A stretch of 64,000 bases of DNA from Streptomyces eurythermus (lineage in GTDB: Bacteria; Actinomycetota; Actinomycetes; Streptomycetales; Streptomycetaceae): assembly GCF_014649115.1 (NCBI RefSeq), contig NZ_BMSK01000007.1, positions 1-64,000 of the forward strand, given 5' to 3'. The notes below the pieces were generated by a model. It searched no databases. It was given only the letters and a program-made list of their open reading frames with translations, and was not told where the DNA came from. Below, one piece after another: positions 7,596 through 16,338 of the stretch (within the stretch, counting starts at the first letter, position 1; each line of letters starts with the position of its first letter). The translations under genes and the position numbers were made by a program.

Positions 7596-8708
7596 ATGAG
7601 CCGCGACCACGACCTGCCCGACATCCCCGGCCGCAGAACGGTGCTCAAGGGCGCCGCGCTCGCCGCCGGCGCCCTGGCCGTCACGCCCGGCCTCGCCCAG
7701 GCGGCCCCCGCGCGGGCGACCGCCCCGAAGCCGCACCCGGAGAAGCGCCCGGAGGCGACCCCGTACGTGAACCCCCTCGTCCTCCAGCGCGCCGACCCGC
7801 ACATCACCCGCCACACCGACGGCCGCTACTACTTCACGGCGACCGTCCCCGAGTACGACCGCATCGTCCTGCGCCGCGCCCGCACCCTGAACGGGCTGTC
7901 CACGGCCGCCGAGTCGGTGATCTGGCGGGCGCACGCGACCGGTCCGATGGGCGCCCACATATGGGCGCCGGAACTGCACCGGATCGGCGGCAAGTGGTAC
8001 ATCTACTTCGCCTCGGCCCCCGCCGAGGACGTGTGGGCCATCCGCATCTGGGTGCTGGAGAACGCCAGCCCCGATCCGTTCAAGGGGACTTGGGTGGAGC
8101 GGGGTCAGATCAGGACCGCCTGGGAGACCTTCTCCCTGGACGCCACCACCTTCCAGCACCGTGGCACCCGCTACCTGGTCTGGGCCCAGCACGAGCCCGG
8201 CATGGACAACAACACGGCCCTGTGGATCTCGGAGATGGCGAACCCGTGGACCCTCACCGGTCCCCAGGTGCGCCTGTCCACACCGGAGTACGACTGGGAG
8301 TGCGTCGGCTACAAGGTCAACGAGGGCCCGTACGTCCTCAAGCGCAACGGCCGGATCTTCCTCACCTACTCGGCCAGCGCCACCGACTGGCACTACTGCG
8401 TGGGCCTGCTGACCGCCGACGACCACGCCGACCTGCTGGACGCGCGCAGCTGGACCAAGTCGCCCGTCCCGGTGTTCACCAGCGACGACACCACGCGGCA
8501 GTACGGCCCCGGGCACAACTGCTTCACCGTCGCCGAGGACGGCCGTACCGACGTCCTCGTCTACCACGCCCGCCAGTACAAGGAGATCACCGGCGACCCG
8601 CTGCACGACCCCAACCGGCACACCCGGATCCAGAAGCTCGGCTGGAAGCCGGACGGCACCCCGGACTTCGGCGTCCCCGTGGCCGACACCGTGCGGGAAG
8701 GGGCGTGA
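7596..8708 (+). CDS. Secreted GH43 exo-alpha-L-arabinofuranosidase
   Basis: 370 residues with a Tat signal (GRRTVLKGAALAAGALA, cut near AQA at residue 36). The five-bladed propeller of GH43 follows. The catalytic base fits Asp67 in ADPHI, the pKa-modulating Asp182 is in SLDATTF, and the acid Glu243 is in VNEGP. ADPHITRHTDGRYYFTATVP resembles GH43_26 exo-1,5-arabinofuranosidases; the subfamily is my recollection. The ATG at 7596 is preceded by GAGAGG. One nt separates its stop from the following galactanase gene, so the two are coupled. It should trim arabinan or arabinose side chains of pectin. Confidence 0.85.
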   Translation: MSRDHDLPDIPGRRTVLKGAALAAGALAVTPGLAQAAPARATAPKPHPEKRPEATPYVNPLVLQRADPHITRHTDGRYYFTATVPEYDRIVLRRARTLNGLSTAAESVIWRAHATGPMGAHIWAPELHRIGGKWYIYFASAPAEDVWAIRIWVLENASPDPFKGTWVERGQIRTAWETFSLDATTFQHRGTRYLVWAQHEPGMDNNTALWISEMANPWTLTGPQVRLSTPEYDWECVGYKVNEGPYVLKRNGRIFLTYSASATDWHYCVGLLTADDHADLLDARSWTKSPVPVFTSDDTTRQYGPGHNCFTVAEDGRTDVLVYHARQYKEITGDPLHDPNRHTRIQKLGWKPDGTPDFGVPVADTVREGA

Positions 8709-8709
8709 G

Positions 8710-10119
8710 ATGAGACGCGCGTACGCCGTCCTGCTCGCCCTGTGCTGCGCCCTCGCCGCCGCCCTGGCGACCGCCGGACCCGCCCAGGCGGCACCGGCGA
8801 CCATTGCCAACGGCATTCAGTTCACCGACACTTCGGGCAACCCGGTGCACGCCCACGGCGGCGGGGTGATCAAAGTCGGCGGCTATTACTACTGGTTCGG
8901 CGAGGACCGCAACAGCGACAACACCTTCCGGTCCGTGGACGCCTACCGCTCCACCGACCTGAGGAACTGGGAGTTCCGCGCCCGCGTCCTCACCCGGTCG
9001 TCCGCCGCCGAACTGTCCACCGCCTACATCGAACGCCCCAAGGTCGTCTACAACGCGGCCACCGGCAAGTTCGTGATGTGGATGCACAAGGAGAACGGCA
9101 CCGACTACGGCGAGGCCCGTGCCGCCGTCGCCGTCTCCGACACGGTCGACGGGACCTACACCTACCGGGGCAGCTTCCGCCCGCTCGGCCAGTACATGTC
9201 CCGCGACCTGACCACCTACGTCGACACCGACGGCACCGCCTACCTGGTCTCGGCCGCCAACGAGAACTACGACCTGCACATCTACCGGCTCACCGCCGAC
9301 TACACGGGCATCGCCGGCCTGGTCGCCAACCCCTGGCCCGGCGGTCACCGCGAGGCACCGGCCCTGTTCAAGCGCGGCGGCGTGTACTTCATGCTCACCT
9401 CGGGCGCCACCGGCTGGAACCCCAACCAGCAGCAGTACGCGACCGCCACCTCCCTCACCGGTCCCTGGACGTCCTGGAAGGCCGTCGGCGACTCCACCGC
9501 CTACGGATCCCAGACCGCCTACGTCCTTCCCGTGCAGGGCACTTCGGGTACCTCGTACCTCTACCTGGGGGACTGCTGGGGCAACTCCTTCGGCGGGACG
9601 GTGAACGACTCCCGCTACGTGTGGCTGCCGCTGGCGTTCCCCACCGCCACCTCGATGACCATGTCCTGGTACCCGGAGATCACCGTCGACACCACGGCCG
9701 GCACCGTCACCGGCACCGCCGCGGCCTACAACACGCTGATCGCCCGGCACAGTTCCAAGTGCGCCGACGTGCCGAGCCGGTCGCTGTGGCAGGGCGTGGC
9801 GATCAGCCAGTACGGCTGCAACGGCGGCACCAACCAGAAGTGGTGGTTCAAGGACCTGGGAAACGGCTACCGGGCGCTGGTGGGCCGGGACAGTTCCCTG
9901 TGCCTCCAGGAGAACGCGAGCGGTGTCACCCAGGAGAACTGCACCGGCGCCACCGCCCAGCAGTGGTCGCTCGCCGCGTCCGGCTCGTACGTCACCCTCA
10001 CGTCCCGCGCGAGCGGGGAGTGCCTGGACGTCTCCGGCGGGTCCACCGCCGACTCGGCCGCGATCATCACCTACGCGTGCAACGGTGCGGCCAACCAGCA
10101 GTGGACACGCGGTAACTGA
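8710..10119 (+). CDS. Secreted GH43 exo-beta-1,3-galactanase with C-terminal ricin-type lectin (CBM13)
   Basis: 469 residues with a Sec signal peptide (residues 1-27, PAQA). The catalytic part (about 30-330) resembles GH43_24 exo-1,3-galactanases: KVGGYYYWFGED, Glu108 in YIERPKV, Glu215 in GHREAPALF, and Gln268 in YGSQTAY where other GH43 enzymes have the base Asp. Gln at that point is the known hallmark of this subfamily. Residues about 335-469 form a beta-trefoil with QKWWF, QQWSL and QQWTR (QxW) motifs, expected to bind galactose. It acts on the beta-1,3-galactan backbone of arabinogalactan. It converges on the PL4 gene with only 7 nt between stops. Confidence 0.85.
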   Translation: MRRAYAVLLALCCALAAALATAGPAQAAPATIANGIQFTDTSGNPVHAHGGGVIKVGGYYYWFGEDRNSDNTFRSVDAYRSTDLRNWEFRARVLTRSSAAELSTAYIERPKVVYNAATGKFVMWMHKENGTDYGEARAAVAVSDTVDGTYTYRGSFRPLGQYMSRDLTTYVDTDGTAYLVSAANENYDLHIYRLTADYTGIAGLVANPWPGGHREAPALFKRGGVYFMLTSGATGWNPNQQQYATATSLTGPWTSWKAVGDSTAYGSQTAYVLPVQGTSGTSYLYLGDCWGNSFGGTVNDSRYVWLPLAFPTATSMTMSWYPEITVDTTAGTVTGTAAAYNTLIARHSSKCADVPSRSLWQGVAISQYGCNGGTNQKWWFKDLGNGYRALVGRDSSLCLQENASGVTQENCTGATAQQWSLAASGSYVTLTSRASGECLDVSGGSTADSAAIITYACNGAANQQWTRGN

Positions 10120-10126
10120 CGAATCG

Positions 10127-11806
10127 TCAGGCGAGGAGGTCGATGGCGTCGACGGCCGTACCGGCGCTGAGGTAGCCGGTCGTCCCCGAACCGCTCACCA
10201 CGTCGATCCGCAGCACGTTGTACTGGCCGGTGTCCGTGCGCCAGGCGGCGGCCGGCACGCTGTAGGTGAAGGTGTGGTTGTTGCCCCGGTACGAGCCCAC
10301 CGTCAGGGAGCGGGTGGCCGGCTGGGCGGGCGGGGAGGGGATCGCCGAGGTCCAGGTGTCGTTGACCGTGATCTGCGGCCGGCCGTTGGCGTAGGCCGTC
10401 GTCACGCCGATCCGCAGGGTGTGCGCGGCGGCGGCCTGCGCGGAGGTGAGCCGGAAGTAGACGAGCAGGCCGCTGTTGACGCCCTTCCACAGATAGCAGG
10501 GGAAGCCGGACGTCTCGGTGCCGCTGCCGATCACCACGTTCCCGGTCCAGGGCGCGGCCCGCACGTCGGACGGATGGGCGTACGTCATCAGGTCCGCGTT
10601 CTTGAACCCGCCCGGGGTGCCGTCCCAGTCCCCGATCCGCCAGATCGCGCTCGCCCGGGACGGGTCGTTGGACGAGGGAATGGTGAGCGTGTTCAGCGTG
10701 GTCGTCGTGCCCGCCATGACGGTCACCTGGGCGCTGTGGACGGCCAGTTCGCCCTTGTAGACCGTCAGCGTGTACGTGCCGGGCAGCACGCGGGAGACCG
10801 AGAAGTACCCGTCCGAGGCGCGCGCCGGAGCCCAGTACTGGGCCGAGGGATTGGCCAGGCCCACGGTGTACGGGTACGCCGTGTCCCGCCCGGCGATGCC
10901 GACCCCGGCGACACGGCCCCGGCCGCTGTCCGGTACGTAGCCGGCGATGCCGAGGGAGTCGGCCCACGGGGTGGTCAGCGTGCCGGGGTACAGGGCGGCC
11001 GGGGGCGCCCCGCCGTCGGTGAACGCGATGACGTACGGCCCCTGGAGCCCGTAGCGCTCGGCCTCCGTCTGGTTCTCCCCGTAGTACAGGATCTCGTACA
11101 GCCCGCCGCCGTCGGCGCTCTGGTGGCGCAGCAGCGAGCGGTAGAAGGGGCCGCCGGAGGCCTTCTCGTGGTTGCTGCGCACGATCCACAGGCCGACGCC
11201 GCCGGCGGACCAGCCGGTGTAGTCGTAGTCGACGACCCGCACCTTGGAGTAGTGCTTGGACCGGGTCTGCCCGTCGGGCTTGGCGAAGACGTCCGACGCC
11301 TCGATGGTGCTGGTCGTGTAGGTGTAGGAGTCGGGCTGGTCGTTGAGGAACAGGCCCGCCCTGACGCGCAGGATGAAGCGGGTCGCGCTGACCGAGGAGT
11401 CGGCCTTGTCGGTCCACAGGTAGATGTGGTTCTCGCCGCTGCGGGCCGCGTAGTAGTGGCGCAGCGTGCCGTGGGTGACGGAGATCAGGATGGTGGAGCC
11501 GGACTGGGCCAGGGTCACCGTGGAGCTGCCGAGACCGGACTCGATGTGCGAGTTCTTGCCGCCGTAGCCCTGGTACTCGGTGCCCCTGTAGACCAGCGAG
11601 GTCAGGTCGCCGGTGGACTTGGAGACCTTGAAGACCAGGGCCGCGCCGGTGTCGACGACGTAGTTCGTCCCGTCGTCGCGCCAGCCGAAGCCGGCGGCGA
11701 CGGCGGCACCGGCGAGCGGGCCGGCGAGGGCGGCCGAGCCGGCGACGGCCGCGGTGCCGGCGACGAAGGCGCGACGCGTGACCGCGTCGGCGGGGGATCC
11801 GGACAT
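10127..11806 (-). CDS. Secreted rhamnogalacturonan lyase (PL4-like)
   Basis: 559 residues with a Tat signal (TRRAFVAGTAAVAGSAALAG). The order of regions fits family 4 polysaccharide lyases, which cleave the rhamnogalacturonan-I backbone by beta-elimination: an N-terminal beta-sandwich domain (DLTSLVYRGTEYQGYGG), a fibronectin-like middle (GTYTLTVYKGELAVHSAQVT) and a C-terminal carbohydrate-binding domain (WRIGDWDGTPGGFKNAD, later AAWRTDTGQYNVLRIDVV). The ATG at 11806 has a strong GAAGGAGG upstream. It is transcribed divergently from the CE12 acetylesterase across a region with two palindromes, so the two are likely co-regulated. Confidence 0.85.
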   Translation of the reverse strand: MSGSPADAVTRRAFVAGTAAVAGSAALAGPLAGAAVAAGFGWRDDGTNYVVDTGAALVFKVSKSTGDLTSLVYRGTEYQGYGGKNSHIESGLGSSTVTLAQSGSTILISVTHGTLRHYYAARSGENHIYLWTDKADSSVSATRFILRVRAGLFLNDQPDSYTYTTSTIEASDVFAKPDGQTRSKHYSKVRVVDYDYTGWSAGGVGLWIVRSNHEKASGGPFYRSLLRHQSADGGGLYEILYYGENQTEAERYGLQGPYVIAFTDGGAPPAALYPGTLTTPWADSLGIAGYVPDSGRGRVAGVGIAGRDTAYPYTVGLANPSAQYWAPARASDGYFSVSRVLPGTYTLTVYKGELAVHSAQVTVMAGTTTTLNTLTIPSSNDPSRASAIWRIGDWDGTPGGFKNADLMTYAHPSDVRAAPWTGNVVIGSGTETSGFPCYLWKGVNSGLLVYFRLTSAQAAAAHTLRIGVTTAYANGRPQITVNDTWTSAIPSPPAQPATRSLTVGSYRGNNHTFTYSVPAAAWRTDTGQYNVLRIDVVSGSGTTGYLSAGTAVDAIDLLA

Positions 11807-11866
11807 GGGGGTGCCTCCTTCGGAGGTCCGGGTGTGCGGGTGACTGGCAGGGTGACAGTTGAATCG

Positions 11867-11939
11867 TTTTCGCGAAAGGGGTTTCACGCGTCTCGGGTCA
11901 GTGATCGCGCGAATTCCGGCTCAGGTCTAGAAAGCGCTT
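11867..11939. promoter_or_regulatory. Two LacI-like palindromes in the divergent PL4/CE12 promoter region
   Basis: TTTCGCGAAA at 11868-11877 is a perfect 10-bp palindrome and AAGCGCTT at 11932-11939 a perfect 8-bp one (context GAAAGCGCTTG). Both have the central-CG, symmetric form of LacI/GalR-family operators and sit about 60 bp apart between the divergent start codons at 11806 and 11996. Binding by a specific regulator is inferred; no LacI-type gene lies in this window. Confidence 0.5.
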
Positions 11940-11995
11940 GTCGGGAGCGGTACGGTCCAGCCGCCGGACCTTGCCGACCGCCGAGGAGGCCCTCA

Positions 11996-13045
11996 GTGAG
12001 ACGTTTCACCGCCCTGCGCGGCGCCACCCTGACCGCCCTCGCCCTCGGCACGGCCCTGACGGCGACCCCGGCCCGGGCCCACGGCGAACGGCCGCCCGGC
12101 ATCGAGCACTGCACCGCCACCGCCTGCCACTTCGACGTCCCGCCGGGCACCTACGACGTGACCGTCCGGCTCGGCGCCGCCACGGCCTCCGCCACCCGCG
12201 TCACCGGCGAGACCCGCCGCACCCTGCTGCCGGAGACCGCGGTCCCGGCCGGCGAACACGTCACCCGCAGCTTCACCGTCGACGTCCGCACCCCCGAGGG
12301 CGAACCGACCGGCCCCGACGGAACCCCCGGCCTGGACCTGGCACTCGGCGGTTCCGCGCCCGCCCTCGACGCCATCCGGGTCACCCCGGCCGCCCGGCAT
12401 GACCGCCGGATCCTCCTCATCGGCGACTCCACGGTCTGCGACCAGCCCGCCGACCCCTACTCCGGCTGGGGCCAGCAGCTCCCGCAGTACCTGCGCAAGG
12501 GCCTGTCCGTCGCCAACCACGCCGACTCCGGCGAGAGCACGGTCACCTACCTCCGGGACCCACGGCTGTGGGCCGCCGTCCAGCCGCTGATCCGCCCCGG
12601 CGACCTCGTCCTCGTCCAGCTCGCCCACAACGACAAGACCACCGACGAGGCCACCTACCGAGCCAACCTGGAGACCATGGTCGCCGGCATCCGGGACCGG
12701 GGCGGCGAACCCGTGCTCGTCACACCCGTCGTGCGCCGCTGGTTCAACGCCGACGGCACCCTGGACAACGGCACCGCCCTGCTCGTCAACGGCCTCGGCG
12801 TCGACCACCCGGCCGTCATCCGCGCGGTCGCCGCCGCCGGGGACGTCCCGCTGATCGACCTCACCGCCAGGACCAAGGCCCTGGTGGAGTCCCTCGGCCC
12901 GGAGGCATCCAAGGCGCTGTACCTGTACAACGAGAAGCGCGACAACACGCACACCTCCGTGCACGGCGCCACCGTCTTCGCGGGCCTGGTCCGCGACGAA
13001 CTGCTCGCCCGGCACCTGGTCCCCGAGGGCAGGGTACGGGTGTGA
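11996..13045 (+). CDS. Secreted rhamnogalacturonan acetylesterase (CE12, SGNH hydrolase)
   Basis: 349 residues with a signal peptide ending near ARA at residue 28. A small beta domain follows with two Cys (CTATAC). The SGNH hydrolase starts at LIGDSTVCDQ with nucleophile Ser145, then VQLAHNDK (block III Asn), and the terminal DNTHTSVHGA (block V Asp and His). This pattern fits CE12 rhamnogalacturonan acetylesterases, which deacetylate the RG-I backbone before lyase action. The GTG at 11996 follows GAGGAGG at 11983-11989. A strong hairpin follows the stop, and the DUF2264 gene begins 70 nt on. Confidence 0.87.
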   Translation: MRRFTALRGATLTALALGTALTATPARAHGERPPGIEHCTATACHFDVPPGTYDVTVRLGAATASATRVTGETRRTLLPETAVPAGEHVTRSFTVDVRTPEGEPTGPDGTPGLDLALGGSAPALDAIRVTPAARHDRRILLIGDSTVCDQPADPYSGWGQQLPQYLRKGLSVANHADSGESTVTYLRDPRLWAAVQPLIRPGDLVLVQLAHNDKTTDEATYRANLETMVAGIRDRGGEPVLVTPVVRRWFNADGTLDNGTALLVNGLGVDHPAVIRAVAAAGDVPLIDLTARTKALVESLGPEASKALYLYNEKRDNTHTSVHGATVFAGLVRDELLARHLVPEGRVRV

Positions 13046-13051
13046 CAGGCC

Positions 13052-13087
13052 CCCGGGACGCCCCGACCGGAACCGGGGCGTCCCGGG
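13052..13087 (+). terminator. Perfect 13-bp hairpin between the CE12 and DUF2264 genes
   Basis: CCCGGGACGCCCC (13052-13064) pairs perfectly with GGGGCGTCCCGGG (13075-13087), with a 10-nt loop. It starts 6 nt after the CE12 stop and could terminate or attenuate read-through into the DUF2264 gene. Confidence 0.75.
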
Positions 13088-13115
13088 TTCCCGCCGAGGA
13101 AGGACAGCCACCGCC

Positions 13116-14822
13116 GTGATCGAACTCCCCGCCGACGACCGCGAGTCGAGCCCGTACACCGGCTACACCCGCGCCCACTGGGAGGCCGCCGCCGACCGGC
13201 TCCTCGCCGCCGTCGAGCCGTACGCGAGCCCCGACCGCGCCCTCTACCACCTCCCCGGCGACCACGTGAGCCACTCCGGCCGCCTCTCCGACGGCCTCGA
13301 AGGCTACGCCCGCACCCTGCTGCTGGCCGCGTTCCGCCGCGACGAGACCGCCCTCGGCCGGTACGCCGACGGCCTCGCCACCGGGCCCGGCCGGGTCTGG
13401 CCCCGGATCACCGACCGCAGCCAGCCGCTGGTCGAGGCCGCCTCGATCGCGCTCGCCCTGCGGCTGACCCGGCCGCTGCTGTGGGACCGGCTGGCCGACC
13501 CCGTGCGCCGGCGCACCGCCGACTGGCTGGCGGACGCCCTCACCGCCGAGCCCTGGCCGTGCAACTGGGAACTGTTCCCGGTCACCGTCGGCGGCTTCCT
13601 CGCAGAGATCGGGTACCGGGAGGAGGCGGCCCGCGCCGCGATCGACCGGGGCCTGGAGCGGATCGAGACCTGGTACGAGGGAGACGGCTGGTACACCGAC
13701 GGCGACGGCCGGAAGTTCGACTACTACAACGGCTGGGCCCTGCACCTCTACCCGGTCCTGCACGCCTGGCTCGCGGGCGACACCGCCCTCCTCGACCGCT
13801 ACGGCCGCCGGCTCTCCCGCCATCTCGCCGACTACGCCCACCTGTTCGGCGGCGACGGCGCCCCGCTGCGCCAGGGCCGCTCCCTGACCTACCGGTTCGC
13901 CACCGCCGCCCCGCTCTGGCTGGGCGCGCTCACCGGGCACACCCCGCTGCCCCCGGGCCAGACCCGGCGCCTGGCCTCCGGTGCCCTGCGGTACTTCCTG
14001 GACGGCGGCGCGGTCGACGAGCGGGGCCTGCTGCCGCTCGGCTGGCTCGCCCCCGACACCTCCCTGGTGCAGAGCTACTCCGGTCCCGCCTCGCCGTACT
14101 GGGCGAGCAAGGGCTTCCTCGGCCTGCTGCTGCCGCCCGGCCACGAGGTGTGGACGGCGCCGGAGGAGGCGGCCCCCGCCGAACGCGCCGACGCGGCCCG
14201 CCCGGTGCCCGTCCCCAACTGGCTGCTCCAGTCCACCGCTTCGGACGGGCTGGTCCGGCTGCACAACCACGGCAGCGAGGACGTCCGGTACGACCCCTGC
14301 TACACCCGGCTCGCCTACTCCACCGCCACCGCGCCCGAGCCGTCGTACGACAACAGCGTGATCGTCGGCGGCGATCCGAGCCGTACGGGCATCGAGCCGC
14401 TCGGCACGGGCGAGGGCTGGATCGCCTCCCGGCACACCACGGGCGACGGGACCGGTGTCACCAGCCTGGTGGTGGTGCGCGGAGCCGTGGAGGTACGCGC
14501 CCATCTGGTGGCGGGCGCGGCGCCCGGGACGCCGGTCCGGGTGACGGGCTGGCCGGACCAGGACGGGGTGAGCGCCGAACTCGTTCCGGTCCACGGCCTG
14601 TCGGCGGAGCTGACCGGGGCCACCGGGGCGGACGGCGGCCCCGCGCTCTTCGTGGCGCTCGCCCGGCTCACCGGGGAGGCGGCACCGCGGCCGCTGTCCG
14701 GACTGGTGTCCGTGGCGGTGGGGGAGGACGCGCGCGAGGTGCGGGTGAGTTGGCCCGGCGGGCCGGCCGCCGTCTTCCGGTTCACGGCCGAGGGCGCGAA
14801 GTGGTCGGTGGCGCCCGAGTGA
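13116..14822 (+). CDS. DUF2264-domain protein, putative glycan hydrolase
   Basis: 568 residues without a signal peptide. The N-terminal two-thirds form an (alpha/alpha)6 toroid typical of DUF2264, with conserved-looking HLPGDHVSHSGRLSDGLEGY, NWELFPVTVGGFL, YEGDGWYTDGDGRKFDYYNG and SGPASPYWASKGFLGL. The C-terminal third is a beta-sandwich. Similar folds occur in unsaturated-uronyl and other glycoside hydrolases, and some DUF2264 proteins have been linked to uronic-acid removal. I give that only as a possibility. The GTG start has AGGAAGGA about 11 nt upstream. Its place beside RG-I enzymes suggests cytoplasmic processing of pectic fragments. Confidence 0.75.
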   Translation: MIELPADDRESSPYTGYTRAHWEAAADRLLAAVEPYASPDRALYHLPGDHVSHSGRLSDGLEGYARTLLLAAFRRDETALGRYADGLATGPGRVWPRITDRSQPLVEAASIALALRLTRPLLWDRLADPVRRRTADWLADALTAEPWPCNWELFPVTVGGFLAEIGYREEAARAAIDRGLERIETWYEGDGWYTDGDGRKFDYYNGWALHLYPVLHAWLAGDTALLDRYGRRLSRHLADYAHLFGGDGAPLRQGRSLTYRFATAAPLWLGALTGHTPLPPGQTRRLASGALRYFLDGGAVDERGLLPLGWLAPDTSLVQSYSGPASPYWASKGFLGLLLPPGHEVWTAPEEAAPAERADAARPVPVPNWLLQSTASDGLVRLHNHGSEDVRYDPCYTRLAYSTATAPEPSYDNSVIVGGDPSRTGIEPLGTGEGWIASRHTTGDGTGVTSLVVVRGAVEVRAHLVAGAAPGTPVRVTGWPDQDGVSAELVPVHGLSAELTGATGADGGPALFVALARLTGEAAPRPLSGLVSVAVGEDAREVRVSWPGGPAAVFRFTAEGAKWSVAPE

Positions 14823-14866
14823 GCGGGCGGACGGTCGCTTCGGCGGGCGCCGAACCGTTCGGGGCC

Positions 14867-14879
14867 TAGCGTGGTCGTA
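14867..14879 (+). promoter_or_regulatory. TAGCGT -10 box giving a leaderless start
   Basis: TAGCGT at 14867-14872 lies exactly 7 nt before the ATG at 14879, with no Shine-Dalgarno in between. The mRNA should begin at the A of the start codon. The same -10 hexamer and spacing are seen upstream of mmuM (minus strand). Confidence 0.6.
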
Positions 14880-15688
14880 TGACCACAGAGCACGCCCCCG
14901 TCTCCTTCGCCGGCCTCCACCACCGCCCGGGAGAGCCGCTGTTACTGCCCAACGCCTGGGACCACGCCTCGGCCGCCGCCCTCGCCGCCCGGGGTTTCGC
15001 CGCGATCGGCACCACCAGCCTGGCGGTGGCGGCGGGCGCCGGACTGCCCGACGGGGCGGGCGCGACCCGGGAGCAGACCGTCCGGCTCGCCCTGACGCTC
15101 GGCTCCGAGCCGTACCTGCTCTCCGTGGACGCCGAGGCGGGTTTCAGCGAAGACCCGGACGAAGTCGCCCGGCTCGCCACCGAGTTGTGGGCCGTCGGGG
15201 CCGTCGGCATCAACCTGGAGGACGGCCTCGGCCCGGCCGCCCGGCACGCGGCGAAGATCGCGGCGGTGAAGGCGGCCGTGCCGGGGATGTTCGTCAACGC
15301 CCGTACCGACACCCACTGGTCGGGCGACGGGGACGAGCGGGACACCCTGCGCCGGCTCGACGCCTACCAAGCCGCCGGCGCCGACGGGGTGTTCGTGCCC
15401 GGCGTGACCGACCCGGAGCGCATCGCCGCCCTCGTCCGGCACACCGAGGCCCCCCTCAACGTCCTGTACTCGCCCGCCGGACCCTCGCTCGCCCGCCTCG
15501 CCGACCTCGGCGTGCGCCGGGTCAGCCTCGGCTCGCTGCTGTACCGCAGGGCGCTCGGCGCGGCCGTGGACGCGGTGGCCGACATCGCGGCCGGACGCGC
15601 CCCGGGCGGCCCGACCCCCTCCTACGCCGACGTCCGGGCGTTCGACCGCAGCGTCTCGGCGAGCCGGTCCGCGAACTCCACCGGGTGA
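14879..15688 (+). CDS. Isocitrate lyase / PEP mutase family protein (short form)
   Basis: 269 residues of the same superfamily as 614-1477 but from another branch: LLLPNAWDHASAAALAARGF, SVDAEAGFSEDPDEVA (metal site DxE), GINLEDG, FVNARTDTHW and ADGVFVPGVTD. The branch usually called the carboxyvinyl-carboxyphosphonate phosphorylmutase-like group lacks the KKCGH signature, and this protein does too. The substrate is unknown. Its last 67 bp overlap the convergent hydrolase gene on the other strand, with both reading frames plausible to their ends. Confidence 0.85.
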   Translation: MTTEHAPVSFAGLHHRPGEPLLLPNAWDHASAAALAARGFAAIGTTSLAVAAGAGLPDGAGATREQTVRLALTLGSEPYLLSVDAEAGFSEDPDEVARLATELWAVGAVGINLEDGLGPAARHAAKIAAVKAAVPGMFVNARTDTHWSGDGDERDTLRRLDAYQAAGADGVFVPGVTDPERIAALVRHTEAPLNVLYSPAGPSLARLADLGVRRVSLGSLLYRRALGAAVDAVADIAAGRAPGGPTPSYADVRAFDRSVSASRSANSTG

Positions 15689-16338
15689 TCCAGCGTGCCG
15701 AGATGCCCGCCCGGGAACTCGGCGAACGCACCGCCCAGCCGCCCGGCGAGGGCTTCGGCCGTGCGGTACAGGAGCTGACCGCGCGAGTCGGTGCCGGCGG
15801 CGAGGGTGAGCCGGCCCGGGGGCGGGGCGGCGGCGGGCGCGTACGCGGTGAACGGGCGCAGGACACGGGCGAGGAAGACGCCCATCGGGGTCGCCGACTC
15901 GCCCTCGGCGGGCAGCCGTCCGGTCCCCTCCAGCTGCTCGATCAGCTCCGCCCGCCGCGTGGCCCCGTCCGGCAGGACCGTCACGCACGGCGGCTCGTGC
16001 GCGACCACGTGCGCCGTCCGTCCCGGGTGGCGGGCGAGCAGGTCCAGGGCCGCGATGCCGCCCGAGCTGGTGCCGAACACATACGCCGGTTCGCCCGCCG
16101 GCGCCACCGCGTCCAGCACCCGCCGCGCGCCCTCGCTCCAGTCCGTGACCGACTGTTCGGGAATAGGCCGGCCGAGCCTGCCGTGCGCGAGGCCCAGCGG
16201 ATCGTAGGTGACCACGGTGAACCGTGTGGCCAGCCGCTCGGTGAGCGGCCCGAGGCCCATCGGATGCCCGGCCCCGCCCGGCAGGAGCAGCAGCACCGGG
16301 CCGCGGCCCGTGATGTCGTGGTACGGCGTGTCAGTCAT
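15622..16338 (-). CDS. Alpha/beta-fold hydrolase
   Basis: 238 residues with VLLLLPGGAGHPMGLGPL (oxyanion region), nucleophile elbow GTSSGGIAALDLLARHPG, and the catalytic His in FPGGHLGTLDHPVEFADRL. It resembles small esterase or haloperoxidase-like hydrolases; the substrate is unknown. The ATG at 16338 overlaps the stop of the upstream TetR gene by 8 bp, so regulator and hydrolase are one operon. Its 3' end overlaps the lyase gene at 14879 by 67 bp tail to tail. Confidence 0.83.
   Translation of the reverse strand: MTDTPYHDITGRGPVLLLLPGGAGHPMGLGPLTERLATRFTVVTYDPLGLAHGRLGRPIPEQSVTDWSEGARRVLDAVAPAGEPAYVFGTSSGGIAALDLLARHPGRTAHVVAHEPPCVTVLPDGATRRAELIEQLEGTGRLPAEGESATPMGVFLARVLRPFTAYAPAAAPPPGRLTLAAGTDSRGQLLYRTAEALAGRLGGAFAEFPGGHLGTLDHPVEFADRLAETLRSNARTSA

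Noticed and set aside
9923..12000. A long plus-strand open frame running into the CE12 gene
   Set aside because: It lies antisense to the PL4 lyase, has no family similarity before the CE12 signal peptide, and the GTG at 11996 has a clear ribosome site.
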